From Streptomyces sp. NBC_01750 (GTDB lineage: Bacteria > Actinomycetota > Actinomycetes > Streptomycetales > Streptomycetaceae), in assembly GCF_035918095.1 (NCBI RefSeq), contig NZ_CP109137.1:7876001-7940000 (forward strand): a stretch of DNA of 64,000 nucleotides, read 5' to 3'. Shown one piece after another: positions 16,622 through 25,347 of the stretch. A program made the translations under genes and the position numbers. Under the pieces are notes generated by a model. The model did no database searches. It saw nothing but the letters and a program-made list of their open reading frames with translations, and was not told where the DNA came from. How positions within the stretch are numbered: position 1 is the stretch's first letter; every line of letters begins with the position of its first letter.

Positions 16622-17791
16622 TCACCTCTGCGGTACGAGTTCGGGGTGCTCGTGCTCGCAGGCGTCGTCGATTCCGTAGGTGTCCCACGCGGGAAACGGA
16701 TCGACGTCCGGCAGGCTTTCGCCCTCCTTCATAAGGCAGCCGGCCAAGGCAGCCTGAAGTGGCTCGACGCGCAGGTCGGTGCCGATGAAAACCAGTTCTT
16801 GGCCCTGCGCGCTGTCCGCGTCCCGGGCGCCGGAGGGTTCGAAGCGGGCGACGGAGCCGGCCTGTGACCACAGGCCGGTCACGTTGGGCCGGTTGGCCAG
16901 CCAGAAGAAGCCCTTGGAGCGCAAGACGCGCCCGAAGGCCCCGCTGTCGAGTCCCTCGGTGACGAATGTCCACAGGCGTCCCGCGTGGAACGGCGCCTCG
17001 GAGCGGAAGACCGTGCTGGAGATGCCGTACTCCTCGGTCTCCGGCACGTGATCGCCGTTGAGTTCCATCACCCAGCCCGGGGCCTGCTGTGCACGCTCCA
17101 GGTCGAACAGACCGGTCCCAAGCACATCGCTGAGGTCCACGCGCCCGCGGGTGGCCGCCACGATCCGGGCCACCGGGTTGAGGCGGGTCAGGGCGGCCCG
17201 CAGCCGGTCGGCGCTCTCCGTGTCGACGAGGTCGAGTTTGTTGAGCACGATGACGTCGGCGAACTCGATCTGGTCCATCAGCAGGTCGCTGACGGTGCGT
17301 TCGTCGTCCTCGTACTGGTCGAGTCCCCGCTCGGCGAGCCCGTCCCCGCCTGCCAGTTCCGGCAGGAAATTGGCGGCGTCGACGACCGTGACCATGGTGT
17401 CGAGGCGGGCCAGATCGCCGAGCGTGGCGCCGTCGTCGCGAGGGAAGGCGAAGGTCGCTGCGACAGGCATCGGTTCGGAGATGCCGCTGGACTCGATGAG
17501 CAGGTAGTCGAAGCGGCCCTCGCGGGCGAGACGGTCCACCTCCTCGAGCAGGTCGTCGCGCAGGGTGCAGCAGATGCACCCATTGGTCATCTCGACCAGG
17601 CGTTCCTCGGTCCGCGACAGGACGGCCTCGCCGCCGCGCACCAGTGCGGCGTCGATGTTGATCTCGCTCATGTCGTTGACGATGACCGCGACGCGCATGC
17701 CCTCGCGGTTGCTCAACACATGGTTGAGCAGAGTGGTCTTGCCCGCCCCGAGGAAACCGGACAGGACGGTGACAGGCAGTTGTTCCGTCAT
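16622..17791 (-). CDS. COG0523 GTP-dependent zinc chaperone (CobW/ZNG1 family)
   Basis: A 389-residue protein with every COG0523 motif intact: P-loop [13 protein letters not shown] (about residues 9-21), the metal site [11 protein letters not shown] (about 70-80), Walker B-like [11 protein letters not shown], guanine motif LNKLDL (about 185), and the C-terminal domain ending in a His-containing tail ([12 protein letters not shown]). It follows rpmF by 4 bases, behind a strong Zur box, so zinc-starvation expression is likely. Such proteins use GTP to load zinc onto client metalloenzymes. Its contrast with the P-loop-less paralogue at 6801-7955 is notable. Confidence 0.92.
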   Translation of the reverse strand: MTEQLPVTVLSGFLGAGKTTLLNHVLSNREGMRVAVIVNDMSEINIDAALVRGGEAVLSRTEERLVEMTNGCICCTLRDDLLEEVDRLAREGRFDYLLIESSGISEPMPVAATFAFPRDDGATLGDLARLDTMVTVVDAANFLPELAGGDGLAERGLDQYEDDERTVSDLLMDQIEFADVIVLNKLDLVDTESADRLRAALTRLNPVARIVAATRGRVDLSDVLGTGLFDLERAQQAPGWVMELNGDHVPETEEYGISSTVFRSEAPFHAGRLWTFVTEGLDSGAFGRVLRSKGFFWLANRPNVTGLWSQAGSVARFEPSGARDADSAQGQELVFIGTDLRVEPLQAALAGCLMKEGESLPDVDPFPAWDTYGIDDACEHEHPELVPQR

Positions 17792-17795
17792 TCCC

Positions 17796-17966
17796 TCAGC
17801 CTTCGGGGCGCAGCAGACCGCGCTCGTACGCCTTGGCCAGCCGCTGCGGCACCAGATAGGCGACGCCGTCAACCGTGATCGGCACGAGCTGCGGCGTGGT
17901 GGCCTTCCACTGGGCGCGGCGGTGGCGGGTGTTGCTGCGGGACATCTTCCGCTTGGGTACGGCCAT
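17796..17966 (-). CDS. rpmF: ribosomal protein L32, cysteine-free paralogue
   Basis: A 56-residue bL32: [20 protein letters not shown], then [20 protein letters not shown] and [16 protein letters not shown]. Ordinary L32 often carries four cysteines in a zinc ribbon after the conserved N-terminus; here none is present. It is the first gene after the Zur box at 18007-18027 and is followed 4 bases later by the COG0523 gene. It belongs to the same C-minus ribosomal set as the genes at 6.5-9 kb, but has its own operator. Confidence 0.93.
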   Translation of the reverse strand: MAVPKRKMSRSNTRHRRAQWKATTPQLVPITVDGVAYLVPQRLAKAYERGLLRPEG

Positions 17967-18006
17967 GGTTCGGGTCCTCTCCGGTTGGCGCGACGCAGAC
18001 GCTACA

Positions 18007-18027
18007 TGAAAATGGATTCCATTTCTA
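18007..18027 (-). promoter_or_regulatory. Zur box upstream of rpmF-cobW
   Basis: A 9-3-9 palindrome with arms TGAAAATGG and CCATTTCTA around ATT; seven of nine arm positions are complementary. Located 41 bases before the rpmF start, where it would cover the promoter. It closely resembles the site at 8424-8444, sharing the AATGG and CCATT inner arms. Confidence 0.82.
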
Positions 18028-18041
18028 ATGCAGGCTTCGCG

Positions 18042-18605
18042 TCACCGAGGCATCGGAATTTCGAAGTGCACCGTGCCGACACCGGGACCGTGCTCACCGG
18101 TCGTCCGGGCGTCGAAGACCTCCTTGGCCATGCTCCGCCAGAAGGCTTCGGCTCCCTCCACATGGACATTGGTGTGCAGGTAGATGCTGTCGTAGCCCGG
18201 GGTGGTGGCGGCGAATTCGCATGCCCTGCGCACCAGGGTCCGCGCCAGACCGTGCCGCCGGTGCTCGGCTTTGACGTAGACACGGACGATCTGCGCGGTC
18301 GTGCCCGGCGGGTAGCGCTCGGCGAGCCAGCGTGGGTGTGGCGGATGTGCCGGACCGACCGATCGCACGCCGGTCGTGGCCACCACCTCGCCGCCGCGCA
18401 CCGCCACCAGCAGCAGATGCCGGGGGTTGTCCAGGTAGGTGCCCATGATGTCGACGACGTCCCGGTGCCATTCGGGTACGTAGCCGTACCCGAAATCCCG
18501 GTAGAAGGTGTCGAGCATCACGCGGCGCGCTCCTTCCACGTCGGCGACCGTGGCGGGGCGCACGGTGTACGAGGGGTGCGGTGCGTCCTGCGGGGTGTCG
18601 GTCAT
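18042..18605 (-). CDS. GNAT-family N-acetyltransferase
   Basis: A 187-residue GNAT enzyme. Motif A is visible as AQIVRVYVKAEHRRHGLARTLVRRA (residues about 104-128, with the acetyl-CoA pyrophosphate loop RRHGLA), preceded by beta strands LLLVAVRGGEVVATTGVRSV. The substrate is unknown. AAGGAG lies 7-8 bases before ATG 18605. The gene sits between rpmF and the metallophore-like operon, and its stop is 15 bases from the rpmF Zur box. Nothing in the sequence ties it to zinc, though an acetyltransferase near a metallophore cluster could be relevant. Confidence 0.85.
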   Translation of the reverse strand: MTDTPQDAPHPSYTVRPATVADVEGARRVMLDTFYRDFGYGYVPEWHRDVVDIMGTYLDNPRHLLLVAVRGGEVVATTGVRSVGPAHPPHPRWLAERYPPGTTAQIVRVYVKAEHRRHGLARTLVRRACEFAATTPGYDSIYLHTNVHVEGAEAFWRSMAKEVFDARTTGEHGPGVGTVHFEIPMPR

Positions 18606-18671
18606 GGCGTAACTCCTTTTCGCTGAGAACTCATTCGTTGGGGCTCTGGGTGTCGGCAGACCTGGGCCGCC

Positions 18672-18785
18672 GCAATGGACATCCGTCTCGGGGACGGTCC
18701 CGTCGACCAGATACGCAGCGGCGGCGCTGTCCACGCACGTGTTGCCGCGGCCGGCAAACACGCCGTGCGAGTAGGCGGCCGGGAT
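18672..18785 (-). pseudogene. C-terminal fragment of a TAP-like alpha/beta hydrolase
   Basis: About 38 codons read YSHGVFAGRGNTCVDSAAAA followed by YLVDGTVPETDVHC. This matches the C-terminal end of secreted tripeptidyl-aminopeptidase-like hydrolases of Streptomyces (His of the triad in the SHGVF segment, then NTCVD...YLVDGTVP). Nothing upstream of it belongs to the hydrolase. It lies between the GNAT gene and the Zur box at 18880 and is evidence of rearrangement at the left edge of the metallophore-like operon. Confidence 0.55.
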
Positions 18786-18879
18786 CGGGCGGCGGTGGTC
18801 ACGAGCGCGCACGGCGCCCCCCGGTGCCACACGGCGGGAGTCACGGGTCTCGCATTCAGAGAATCGACACTGGATCAGA

Positions 18880-18900
18880 TGACAATGAAAACGATTGTCG
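18880..18900 (+). promoter_or_regulatory. Zur box upstream of the metallophore-like operon
   Basis: A palindrome with outer arms TGACAAT and ATTGTCG separated by seven bases (GAAAACG). Six of the seven arm positions are complementary, and the TGACAAT...ATTGTC core equals the best Zur operators. It lies 90 bases upstream of the ATP-grasp gene, leaving room for a promoter and leader. No comparable site stands before the GNAT gene on the other strand. Confidence 0.85.
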
Positions 18901-18989
18901 ATACCGTGTGGCTGCGTCAAGCCGAGCAGCCCCGGACGGGTGCCGCCGACGCCTCATGAGTCCAACCCGCGTTCTGAGAAGGGGAAGCC

Positions 18990-20246
18990 GTGGCCCATCT
19001 GCTGATGGTCGAGAGCTGGGTCGGATCGATGAGCAGGCTGCTGCCAAGAGCGATCCGCGAGGGCGGGCACGAGTTCACCTTCCTCACCCGTGATCTGCAC
19101 CATTACTTGCGCTCCGCCCCTGAGGGCACCGCGCACCCGCTGCTCGCCGCGCACAACGTGCTGACCGCCGACACCAACGAAGTCGAGACGTTGCTGCCCC
19201 TGGTCGAGCGCGCCCACGGTGCGCTGGGCTTCGACGGGGTGATCACCTCCTGCGACTACTACCTCCCGACGGCCGCACGGATCGCCGGCCGCCTGGGGCT
19301 GCCGGGCCCCTCCTCTGCAGCGGTCGAGAACGCCTGCCGCAAGGACGCGACGCGCCGTGTCCTGGCCGATGCCGGAGTGCCGGGGCCCCGCTTCGCGGTC
19401 TGCGGGGACTGGGCCGAGGCCGCCGATGCGGCGCGGGAGATCGGGTACCCGCTCGTGCTCAAGCCCGTGGACCTGTGCGCCGGGATGTTCGTACGCCGTG
19501 TCGACGACGAGTCGGGGCTGGCCCGCGCCTACAGGGCGCTCGCCGACTTCCCCGTCAACGCGCGAGGCCAGCGCCGCGAGCCCGTGGTGCTGCTCGAAGA
19601 ACTGCTCCAGGGGCCGGAAGTCAGCGTCGAGACCGTGTCGTTCGCCGGAACGGCGCGGGTGGTCGGGGTGACCGACAAGAGCGTCGGTGGGGCGCCGGCC
19701 TTCATCGAGACCGGCCACATGTTCCCCGCGGCGCTCGCTGCCGCAGACGGCGAGGCGGTTGCGGAGACGGCTGTTCAGGCGCTGAAGGCCCTCGGTCTGG
19801 ACGGGGTCGTGGCGCACACCGAGATCAAGCTGACGGCCGACGGGCCACGTGTGGTCGAGGTCAACCCCCGCCCCGCCGGTAACCGCATCACCGAACTGAT
19901 CCGTCATGTGGCGGGGATCGATCTCGCCGCCGCCTGTGTCGACGTGGCCCTGGGCTGCGAACCGGACCTGCGCCGACGAGCCACCGGTCTGCGCAGCGCC
20001 GCCATCGGGTTCCTGGTGCCGGACACCGGGGGAGTGCTGGAGGCCGTCGACGGAGCCGACGACGTGCGCACGGCAGTGGACCTGTTGGAGATCCAGCTCG
20101 CCGAGCCCGGCAAGGTCGTCACGGCGGCGGGCAGCAACAACGAGTACCTGGGCCACGTCATGGTCGGTGATGCCGAGGGCCTCGGGGCTCGCGACCGGGT
20201 CGAGACGCTGCTCTCGGCGCTCTGTCCGAAGGTGGTCGGCCGATGA
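18990..20246 (+). CDS. ATP-grasp ligase of a putative metallophore pathway
   Basis: A 418-residue ATP-grasp enzyme. The fold is visible in GYPLVLKPVDLCAGMFVRRV (ATP-binding Lys at about 157), VVLLEELLQGPEVSVETV (adenine-contact region) and EIKLTADGPRVVEVNPRPAG, with Glu and Asn of the metal site at about 290. The layout is like that of L-amino acid ligases and similar carboxylate-amine ligases that form amide bonds through acyl-phosphates. It would join two small building blocks, perhaps amino acids; the substrate is unknown. First gene of a ten-gene unit behind the Zur box. The next gene overlaps it by 4 bases. Confidence 0.85.
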   Translation: MAHLLMVESWVGSMSRLLPRAIREGGHEFTFLTRDLHHYLRSAPEGTAHPLLAAHNVLTADTNEVETLLPLVERAHGALGFDGVITSCDYYLPTAARIAGRLGLPGPSSAAVENACRKDATRRVLADAGVPGPRFAVCGDWAEAADAAREIGYPLVLKPVDLCAGMFVRRVDDESGLARAYRALADFPVNARGQRREPVVLLEELLQGPEVSVETVSFAGTARVVGVTDKSVGGAPAFIETGHMFPAALAAADGEAVAETAVQALKALGLDGVVAHTEIKLTADGPRVVEVNPRPAGNRITELIRHVAGIDLAAACVDVALGCEPDLRRRATGLRSAAIGFLVPDTGGVLEAVDGADDVRTAVDLLEIQLAEPGKVVTAAGSNNEYLGHVMVGDAEGLGARDRVETLLSALCPKVVGR

Positions 20247-21094
20247 CCGCCATCACCCACACGAACATCACCGCGGCCTCGTACGACGAACTCGTCGACC
20301 GTGTGCTCCGCGGTGGCTTCGGACCCGACCCGAGGACTGAGCGGATCGCCGTGGCGTTCACCACGCGCCAGGCTGTACGGCATGCCGGGCGCAGCGGCGG
20401 CTACCGCAACGAAGTGCTGAGCCTGCGCCTGGCCGAGGCCGTGGGCTCGTGCGCGGTCGAGCCCGGTGGGCTCCCCGACAGCGCGGTCGACGACTGTGTC
20501 GGCGCGGACATCGCCCGGCTGCTGGCGCACGATCTGCTGCCTGTACGGGTGGCCGCACTGGACGCCTACCTGATGCACGTGCTTCCCCACGGTTCCGCGA
20601 GCGGCGCACGGCCGTGTCCGCTCCCCGCCGGGAGCTCGCTGGAGAAGTCCCGGGCCAGGGCCAAGGCCGTCACCGGTCTGCTCGATGTCCGCCCAGGGCG
20701 CACTGTCCTCGTCGTCGGCGTGGTCAACTCGCTGCTGGAGGCCCTACGGGCGCGTGGGCTTGCGTACATACCCTGCGACCTCAAAGGCGGCACAACGGAG
20801 TGGGGCGAGCCGGTGCGCACCGACGCACTCGCGGAACTGGAACGCTGTGACGCCGTCCTCGCCTCGGGCATGACACTCGGCAACGGCAGCTTCGAGCCGT
20901 TGCGCGAGCACGCACTGCGGCACGGCAAGCCGCTGGTGATGTTCGCCCAGACCGGCAGCGCGGTGCTGCCGCGCCTCATCGGCGCCGGAGTCAGTGCGGT
21001 GTCCGCCGAGCCGTATCCCTTCTTCTGGCTCGACGGCGGGCCCGGAATTGTCCACCGCTACGGCGGCAGCGAGTGCTCCGGAGCCGCCCTGTGA
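20243..21094 (+). CDS. DUF4213/DUF364 Rossmann-like protein (putative heavy-metal chelation)
   Basis: A 283-residue protein. The N-terminal part (about 1-100) fits DUF4213; the C-terminal part (about 115-275) fits DUF364, with GRTVLVVGVVNSLLEALRAR resembling a Rossmann strand and LERCDAVLASGMTLGNGSFE typical of the family. Pfam describes this pair as putative heavy-metal chelation; biochemical evidence is slight. It lies between the ATP-grasp and PLP-enzyme genes with 4-bp overlaps on both sides, so it is made with the biosynthetic enzymes. It may be a biosynthetic enzyme of unknown chemistry, or handle the metal complex in the cytoplasm. Confidence 0.75.
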   Translation: MTAITHTNITAASYDELVDRVLRGGFGPDPRTERIAVAFTTRQAVRHAGRSGGYRNEVLSLRLAEAVGSCAVEPGGLPDSAVDDCVGADIARLLAHDLLPVRVAALDAYLMHVLPHGSASGARPCPLPAGSSLEKSRARAKAVTGLLDVRPGRTVLVVGVVNSLLEALRARGLAYIPCDLKGGTTEWGEPVRTDALAELERCDAVLASGMTLGNGSFEPLREHALRHGKPLVMFAQTGSAVLPRLIGAGVSAVSAEPYPFFWLDGGPGIVHRYGGSECSGAAL

Positions 21095-22182
21095 CCACGG
21101 CCGTCCTCAGCCCCGCGGGCAACCGCGAACTGCTCGCCCTGCTAGGCCGTACCCCGCTCGCCCGCATCACCGTCGACCTGCCCTGCCCGCAGCCCGGCTT
21201 CTGGGCCAAGCTGGAAGGTCTCGGCGTCGGCGGCATGAAGGCGCGGGCGGCCGTCTCCATGCTGCTCGGGGCCAAGGAGCGCGGCGAACTGCGGCCCGGC
21301 GCCCCGGTGGTGGAGTCCACCTCCGGAACGCTCGGCATCGGGCTGGCCTTCGCTGGTCAGGCCCTGGGGCATCCGATCGTGCTGGTCGGCGACACAGAGC
21401 TGGAGCCCTCGATGCGACAGCTGCTGCGCACATACGGGGCCCGGCTGGAGCTGGTCGACCGCCCAGCGACCGAGGGCGGATGGCAGGCCGCCCGGCTGGC
21501 CCGGTTGCGGGATCTGCTGTCGACGCTGCCGGACGCCTACTGGCCCGACCAGTACAACAACCCCGACAACATCATCGGTTACGCCTCCCTCGCTGCCGAG
21601 CTCACGGCTCAGTTGGACCACCTCGACGTACTGGTGTGCAGCGTCGGCACCGGCGGCCACAGCGCCGGCGTGGTCGGACCGCTGCGGCGGCACTGGCCCG
21701 GGCTCCGGCTGATCGGCGTGGACGCCACCGGCTCGACGATCTTCGGCCAGCCCGCCAGGCCCCGCCTGATGCGCGGACTGGGCAGCAGCATCCATCCACG
21801 CAACGTCGCCTACGACGCCTTCGACGAGGTCCATTGGGTCGGCCCGGCCGAGGCCGCGGACGCCTGCCGGAAGCTCGCTGTCGGCAACTTCGTCAGCGGC
21901 GGCTGGAGCACCGGAGCCGTAGCGCTCGTGGCGGCCTGGGCCGCTCGCGTCCACCCGGGAGCCGTCGTCGCCACCATCTTCCCCGACGGACCGCATCGCT
22001 ATCTCGGCAGCGTCTACGACGACAACTTCGCCGCCGCCCATGGGCTCGACCTGGCCACCGCGGCAAGGCGCCCCGTCGAGATCCCGCATCCGCGGGCCGT
22101 GGAGGCCACCGGCTGGGCCCGGTGCCACGCCGTCACCGACCCGCTGCACAGCCGAACCCCACGCTGGGAAGAGAGCCCGTGA
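21091..22182 (+). CDS. PLP-dependent cysteine-synthase-family enzyme
   Basis: A 363-residue fold-type II PLP enzyme. The PLP Lys lies in GVGGMKARAA (about residue 49; compare SVKDR in cysteine synthase). The substrate loop is ESTSGTLGIGLAFAGQALGH, the PLP phosphate loop is VGTGGHSAGVVG, and QYNNPDNIIGY is present. SbnA and related enzymes of this family make 2,3-diaminopropionate precursors for siderophores by beta-replacement; that type of reaction is inferred here. The start is GTG 21091, overlapping the preceding stop (GTGA). It likely supplies an amino-acid building block for the ATP-grasp ligase. Confidence 0.85.
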   Translation: MTTAVLSPAGNRELLALLGRTPLARITVDLPCPQPGFWAKLEGLGVGGMKARAAVSMLLGAKERGELRPGAPVVESTSGTLGIGLAFAGQALGHPIVLVGDTELEPSMRQLLRTYGARLELVDRPATEGGWQAARLARLRDLLSTLPDAYWPDQYNNPDNIIGYASLAAELTAQLDHLDVLVCSVGTGGHSAGVVGPLRRHWPGLRLIGVDATGSTIFGQPARPRLMRGLGSSIHPRNVAYDAFDEVHWVGPAEAADACRKLAVGNFVSGGWSTGAVALVAAWAARVHPGAVVATIFPDGPHRYLGSVYDDNFAAAHGLDLATAARRPVEIPHPRAVEATGWARCHAVTDPLHSRTPRWEESP

Positions 22183-23228
22183 AGGTCAGTCAGCGCACCG
22201 TGCGTCTCCAACTCACCGAGCCGCTGCGCATATCCCGCTCGACGATGGCGGCCCGCGACGCCGTCTGGCTCTTCATCGAACACGAAGGCCGGCTCGGCCG
22301 CGGAGAGGCCGTCACCAGCGTGTACTACGGCCTCGACGCCGACACCCTCGGACGACTGCTGCACACGGAATCCCAGTGGCTGGCCCGCTTCGCCGAACCG
22401 GAGAGCGCCCTGGTCGCCCTGCGCAACGGAGGCCGGGAGAGCACCCCGCCCGCCGTGATCGCGGCCGTCGAGTCCGCGCTGCTCGATCTCGTGGGCAAGC
22501 GCGCAGGCATCCCGGTCCACGAACTGCTGGGTACCTCCGCCCGGCCGTCCGCCGCGACTGCCCGCACCATCGGCATCACCTCGCCGAGGCAGGCCGAAGC
22601 CCAGGCCGCCCGCCTGGTACGGGACGGTTTCTCGGTCCTCAAGATCAAGGCCGGTGCCCCTGAACCCGAGGACGACCTGAAGCGTCTACAGGCCGTGCGG
22701 GCCGCGGCTCCCCACGCTCGGCTGCTCCTGGACCCCAATGGAGCCTGGACCGTTGCCACGACGGAACGACTCCTGCCCCGCCTCGCGGAGCTGGGAATCG
22801 AGGCCGTGGAGCAGCCGATCGCACCCGGCGACCCCGAGGCGCTGGCAAACCTCGCCGAACGCTCGCCGCTGCCAGTCATCGCCGACGAGGACGCGGTCGG
22901 TTACGAGGACGCCCGCCGTCTCGCCGGGCGGGTGCAGGGCATCAACGTCAAGCTCGCCAAGTGCGGCGGCGTCACCGCGGCCCTGCGGATCGCCGAACTG
23001 ATCGCCGGCACCGGTACCGAGCTGATGCTCGGCTGTCTGACCGCCAGCACGCTCGGCATCGCCCCCGCCGTGCATCTCGCCGACCGCGCCCGGTGGATCG
23101 ACCTCGACGGGCATCTACTGCTCGCCCACGACCCGTGGACCGGCATCGGCGGAACCGACGGACACATCCGGACAAGCCCGCGCCCGGGTCTCGGCGTGCA
23201 CCCGCGCACCGAGGAGAACCGCGAGTGA
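22179..23228 (+). CDS. enolase-superfamily epimerase (dipeptide epimerase-like)
   Basis: A 349-residue mandelate racemase/enolase-superfamily enzyme. The KxK pair is in VLKIKAG (about 155-157), the metal ligands are in DPNGAW (Asp, about 185), VEQPIAPG (Glu, about 211) and ADEDAVG (Asp, about 235), and the second catalytic Lys is in KLAKCGG (about 258). This layout with a late Lys fits L-Ala-D/L-Glu and other dipeptide epimerases rather than mandelate racemase. In the operon it would epimerise a residue of the amide made by the ATP-grasp ligase. GTGA overlaps on both sides. Confidence 0.85.
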   Translation: MKVSQRTVRLQLTEPLRISRSTMAARDAVWLFIEHEGRLGRGEAVTSVYYGLDADTLGRLLHTESQWLARFAEPESALVALRNGGRESTPPAVIAAVESALLDLVGKRAGIPVHELLGTSARPSAATARTIGITSPRQAEAQAARLVRDGFSVLKIKAGAPEPEDDLKRLQAVRAAAPHARLLLDPNGAWTVATTERLLPRLAELGIEAVEQPIAPGDPEALANLAERSPLPVIADEDAVGYEDARRLAGRVQGINVKLAKCGGVTAALRIAELIAGTGTELMLGCLTASTLGIAPAVHLADRARWIDLDGHLLLAHDPWTGIGGTDGHIRTSPRPGLGVHPRTEENRE

Positions 23229-24487
23229 AGACGTGGCACGAGATACGCGGCTTCCCCCTCGCGATACGGCTCCTCCTGGTCAACCAGCTCGGCGTCAACA
23301 CCGGCTTCTATCTGCTCATCCCCTACCTCGCCGTGCACCTGAGCGAGGACCTTGGGCTGTCGGCCGCTGTCGTCGGCATCGTGCTCGGCGTGCGCAACCT
23401 GAGCCAGCAGGGCCTGTTCCTCATCGGCGGATCGGCATCGGACCGGCTGGGAGCGCGCGGAGTCATCATCGCCGGATGCGCGCTGCGCACCGTCGGCTTC
23501 GGGCTCTTCGCACTGGGCGACGGACTGACGGTTCTGCTGGCCGCCTCCGTGCTCAGCGGACTGGCCGGGGCGCTGTTCAACCCTGCCGTACGCGCGTATC
23601 TCGCCCTGGAGGCGGGGGAGCGCAAGGCCGAGGCGTTCGCCCTGTTCAACGTCTTCGCGACCACCGGCGCCCTGATAGGGCCGCTGCTCGGCAGCGCCCT
23701 GCTGCTGGTCGACTTCCGCGCCTCCGCACTCACCGCGGCCGGGATCTTCGCGGTGCTCACGGTCGCCCAGGCCATGGTGCTTCCGGCACGCGAGGTCACA
23801 CCGTCCGCGAACAGCGTCCTCGGGGACTGGCGAGAGGTGATCGGCAACCGCAGCTTCCTGGCGTTCGCCCTGGCCATGGTCGGCATGTTCACCCTGGAGA
23901 ACCAGCTGTATCTGCTGCTGCCGGCCGGCGCGCGCCGGGCCACCGGCTGGGATGGCGCGGCAGGCATCGTCTTCCTCGTCGGCACCCTCACCAACCTCTC
24001 GCTGCAACTGCGCATCACGCGGGCGCTGAAGAGCCGGGGCAGCCGGGCGAGATGGATCAGCGCGGGGCTCACGCTGATGGGGCTGGCCTTCCTACCGCCG
24101 ATGGCGGTGGCGGGGGCCGGGACAGCGCACGGCGGCGTCGGCGACGCGGTGCTCGGCGCGCTGCCTGTCCTGGCCGGGGCGCTGCTGCTCTACCTGGGCG
24201 TCATGATCGCCCAGCCCTTCGTGATGGAGCTGATCCCCCGCTTCGGCCGCCCAGAGCTCACCGGCACGTACTTCGGGCTGTTCTACGTGGTCTCGGGCAT
24301 CGCGGCGGCCCTGGGCAACACGGTCGTCGGCTGGTCCATGGACGCCGGTGAGCGCGCGGGGGCCCAGTGGCTGCCCTGGGCGTGCTGCCTGGCCTTCGGA
24401 CTCGCCTCCGCCACCGGCGTCGCCTGGCTCCACCGCCGGCGAGTGCTTCCCGCCCAAGTGGCGCCCCCCGTACCGGTGCCGGCATGA
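23225..24487 (+). CDS. MFS exporter, probable metallophore efflux
   Basis: A 420-residue major facilitator protein with about twelve hydrophobic segments. The motif after TM2 appears as GGSASDRLGARGVIIAGCAL (GxxxDRxGxR, motif A). TM5 includes FATTGALIGPLLGSALLL, the motif C-like pattern of drug:H+ antiporters, which supports export. The start is GTG 23225 within a GTGA overlap with the epimerase gene. The location between biosynthetic and uptake genes suggests it exports the finished ligand. The methyltransferase gene begins 12 bases downstream. Confidence 0.85.
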   Translation: MKTWHEIRGFPLAIRLLLVNQLGVNTGFYLLIPYLAVHLSEDLGLSAAVVGIVLGVRNLSQQGLFLIGGSASDRLGARGVIIAGCALRTVGFGLFALGDGLTVLLAASVLSGLAGALFNPAVRAYLALEAGERKAEAFALFNVFATTGALIGPLLGSALLLVDFRASALTAAGIFAVLTVAQAMVLPAREVTPSANSVLGDWREVIGNRSFLAFALAMVGMFTLENQLYLLLPAGARRATGWDGAAGIVFLVGTLTNLSLQLRITRALKSRGSRARWISAGLTLMGLAFLPPMAVAGAGTAHGGVGDAVLGALPVLAGALLLYLGVMIAQPFVMELIPRFGRPELTGTYFGLFYVVSGIAAALGNTVVGWSMDAGERAGAQWLPWACCLAFGLASATGVAWLHRRRVLPAQVAPPVPVPA

Positions 24488-24498
24488 GGAGACCGAGA

Positions 24499-25290
24499 AT
24501 GAGAAACGCAAACCTGCTGACCGACAACCCGGCCCTGTACGAGGCCCGTTTCCCCGACGAGGCACGGGTGGCGGGGCGCTGGGCGGAGGACTGTCTGCGG
24601 CGGTACGGGGCCGGTCCGCGGGTTCTGGACATCGGCTGCGGCACCGGCCGTGACGCCGCGTATCTGCACGCGGCCGGTCGCACGGTCGTCGGCGCGGACC
24701 TGTCCGAGGCGATGCTGGAGCACGCGCGCGTGCACTACCCCGGTCCGGAGTACGTCCTGACAGACCTGCGCGGATTCGACCTCGCCGAACGGTCCTTCGA
24801 CGCCGTGGTGTGCCTGGACAGTGCCTTGCTGTACTGCCACACCAACGAGGAGCTCGACGGGTTCCTGGGCTCGTGCCGCACTTCACTGGCACCCGGCGGG
24901 TTGCTTGTTGCGGAGATGCGCAACGGGGCCTTCTTCCTTGGTCGTACGGATCTCCTCGACCGCCCGTCCGTCAACGGCTTCACCTGGCAGGGCACCGCCT
25001 ACCGGTCCACCACCACCTTGCGCGTGGACCGGGCCGCGCAATTGCTGCGCCGCACGCGGGTGTGGACCTCCGACGACGGTTCGCCACCGGTCGAGCAGCG
25101 CTCCGCTTGGCGGCTGCTCTTCCCCCAGGAACTTCGCCACCTCCTCGCCGTTCACGGCTTCGAGGTGCTCGCCCTGTACGACGGGCCCGGTCCTCGTACG
25201 GAGCCGCCGTGGCGTGAGGGCGACCTGCCGGCCGCTACGGCCGATGCCGACCGGCTCCATCTTGTCGCCCGCCTCACGCGCGCCCGCTGA
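24499..25290 (+). CDS. class I SAM-dependent methyltransferase
   Basis: A 263-residue enzyme with the SAM motif VLDIGCGTGRDAAYLHAAG (about 42-60), acidic residue at the end of strand 2 (VVGADLSEAML), and post-I/II regions FDAVVCLDSALLYC and LAPGGLLVAEM. GAGGAG sits 8 bases before ATG 24499; an upstream in-frame ATG at 24484 overlaps the MFS stop but has no ribosome-binding site. It may methylate the product or a precursor. An aminobutyrate-transferase role as in nicotianamine-like synthases is not suggested by the motifs. It precedes the ABC uptake genes by 57 bases. Confidence 0.85.
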   Translation: MRNANLLTDNPALYEARFPDEARVAGRWAEDCLRRYGAGPRVLDIGCGTGRDAAYLHAAGRTVVGADLSEAMLEHARVHYPGPEYVLTDLRGFDLAERSFDAVVCLDSALLYCHTNEELDGFLGSCRTSLAPGGLLVAEMRNGAFFLGRTDLLDRPSVNGFTWQGTAYRSTTTLRVDRAAQLLRRTRVWTSDDGSPPVEQRSAWRLLFPQELRHLLAVHGFEVLALYDGPGPRTEPPWREGDLPAATADADRLHLVARLTRAR

Positions 25291-25347
25291 ACCCCACATT
25301 CCGTCGCCCCCCGCGCCAACATCCGCTCGCACAGCAAGGAAACCCTC

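Noticed and set aside
20994..23228. Plus-strand frame of 744 codons spanning three metallophore genes.
   Set aside because: Only the part from 22179 is coding, the epimerase. The upstream part is an out-of-frame Arg/Pro-rich translation of the PLP-enzyme gene.
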